From positions 1 to 64,000 of IMG/VR virus record IMGVR_UViG_3300008107_000046: a stretch of DNA of 64,000 nucleotides, one strand, 5' to 3'. Position 1 is the stretch's first letter, and each line of letters begins with the position of its first letter. The notes beneath the pieces are model-generated. The model was not told the origin of the DNA, searched no databases, and saw nothing but the letters and a program-made list of their open reading frames with translations. Shown here in pieces: positions 63,697 through 64,000 of the stretch. Made by a program: the position numbers and the translations under genes. This stretch comes from a virus.

Positions 63697-64000
63697 ATGA
63701 AAACTATTACAGTCATTACACCAAAATCAAATAATCTGGATGGATCTATAGGTAATAGTATATTCATGTGGGCGCAAGCATATTACTTAAATTATAAATG
63801 CAATTTTGAATACAAAATAATATTAGATTATTCTACATGGTCTGAATTGAATTTGGTTGAATTTCCATATACAGAACTAGGAAACATTGAAATTTCGGCA
63901 AATTATCATATAATTGATTGTAATTTGATAAAAGAAGTTTTATTGAATAATAATATAAAAAATTTCATAAAACATGATCATTTAGTTATCGATAAATGGT
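63697..64000 (+). CDS. Partial paralogue of the preceding gene (3' end outside window)
   Basis: The frame is open from the ATG at 63697 to the window edge (101 codons). It starts immediately after the previous stop. It shares the opening GNSIFMWAQAYYLNYKCNFE with a following KIILDYSTWSELNLVEFP, the counterpart of the preceding protein. This indicates a tandem gene family that continues beyond the window. Confidence 0.6.
   Translation, partial: MKTITVITPKSNNLDGSIGNSIFMWAQAYYLNYKCNFEYKIILDYSTWSELNLVEFPYTELGNIEISANYHIIDCNLIKEVLLNNNIKNFIKHDHLVIDKW

Noticed and set aside
1-64000. CRISPR array, transposase or integrase
   Set aside because: No direct repeats with regular spacers and no DDE, HUH or tyrosine-recombinase motifs were seen.
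1-64000. psbA, hliP or other photosystem auxiliary genes
   Set aside because: None of the proteins in the window shows the D1 or high-light-inducible motifs; only CpeT and ferredoxin are present.

Overview
The window is a 64-kb piece of a strongly AT-rich, T4-like contractile-tailed phage of marine cyanobacteria (cyanomyovirus, Kyanoviridae type). Three things support this. There is a dense run of T4-type baseplate, hub and tail genes (homologues of gp53, gp48, gp4, gp54/gp19, gp26, gp51, gp27 and gp5). There are cyanobacterium-specific auxiliary genes (a CpeT-type phycobilin-lyase homologue and a plant-type ferredoxin). There are large S74-terminated fibre proteins and many of the 50-150 aa proteins typical of these phages. 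I cannot name the strain or decide between a Prochlorococcus and a Synechococcus host.

Layout. (1) 1-27.5 kb, virion block. A minus-strand operon (gp4 nuclease, 118-aa protein, gp48, gp53) starts from a perfect T4 late promoter at 2797-2804. It diverges from a plus-strand operon encoding a tube-initiator homologue, gp26, gp51, two tape-measure-like proteins (the second carrying two cell-wall hydrolase domains), gp27, a lysozyme-less gp5, spike and fibre parts and a 1961-aa fibre with a C-terminal S74 chaperone. ATAAATA late-type boxes sit 22-30 nt upstream of most of these gene groups. An early-type island at 18.6-21.5 kb interrupts the block and holds a sigma70-type promoter, tRNA-Gly(TCC), CpeT, tRNA-Thr(TGT), a two-domain oxygenase and a possible small RNA. 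(2) 27.5-33.9 kb: a UvsW-like helicase, then tightly packed non-haem iron oxygenases, small proteins and a radical SAM enzyme. (3) 34-36.8 kb: an RNA-repair set with an Rnl1-type RNA ligase, an HNH endonuclease, and the kinase and phosphatase halves of T4 Pnkp as separate genes. (4) 36.8-42.3 kb: another oxygenase, an RlpA-like protein, two more radical SAM enzymes, a methyltransferase, a P-loop protein and a ferritin-like di-iron protein with a late promoter box. (5) 42.3-50.5 kb: an expanded family of sulfotransferase-like proteins (five genes, six domain copies), two further P-loop sulfotransferase-like genes, a HEAT/LRV-like protein and a carbamoyltransferase. (6) 50.5-57.8 kb: ferredoxin, two tail-collar fibre proteins, double and single oxygenases and a fourth radical SAM enzyme. 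(7) 57.8-62.6 kb: a cassette of small, mostly membrane-associated proteins (prepilin-like, lipoprotein, SPFH-like) with its own sigma70-type promoters. (8) 62.6 kb to the end: the start of a second tandem paralogue family.

Reading it together: the structural genes are conserved. The 28-57 kb interval is an accessory island rich in enzymes that decorate small molecules or glycans (2-oxoglutarate oxygenases, radical SAM, sulfotransferase-like, carbamoyl transfer, methyl transfer). Their clustering suggests one or more surface or metabolite modification pathways. That is inference, because no substrate can be read from the sequence. There is no gene-free stretch longer than 300 bases, and I saw no CRISPR array, insertion sequence, integrase or rRNA.
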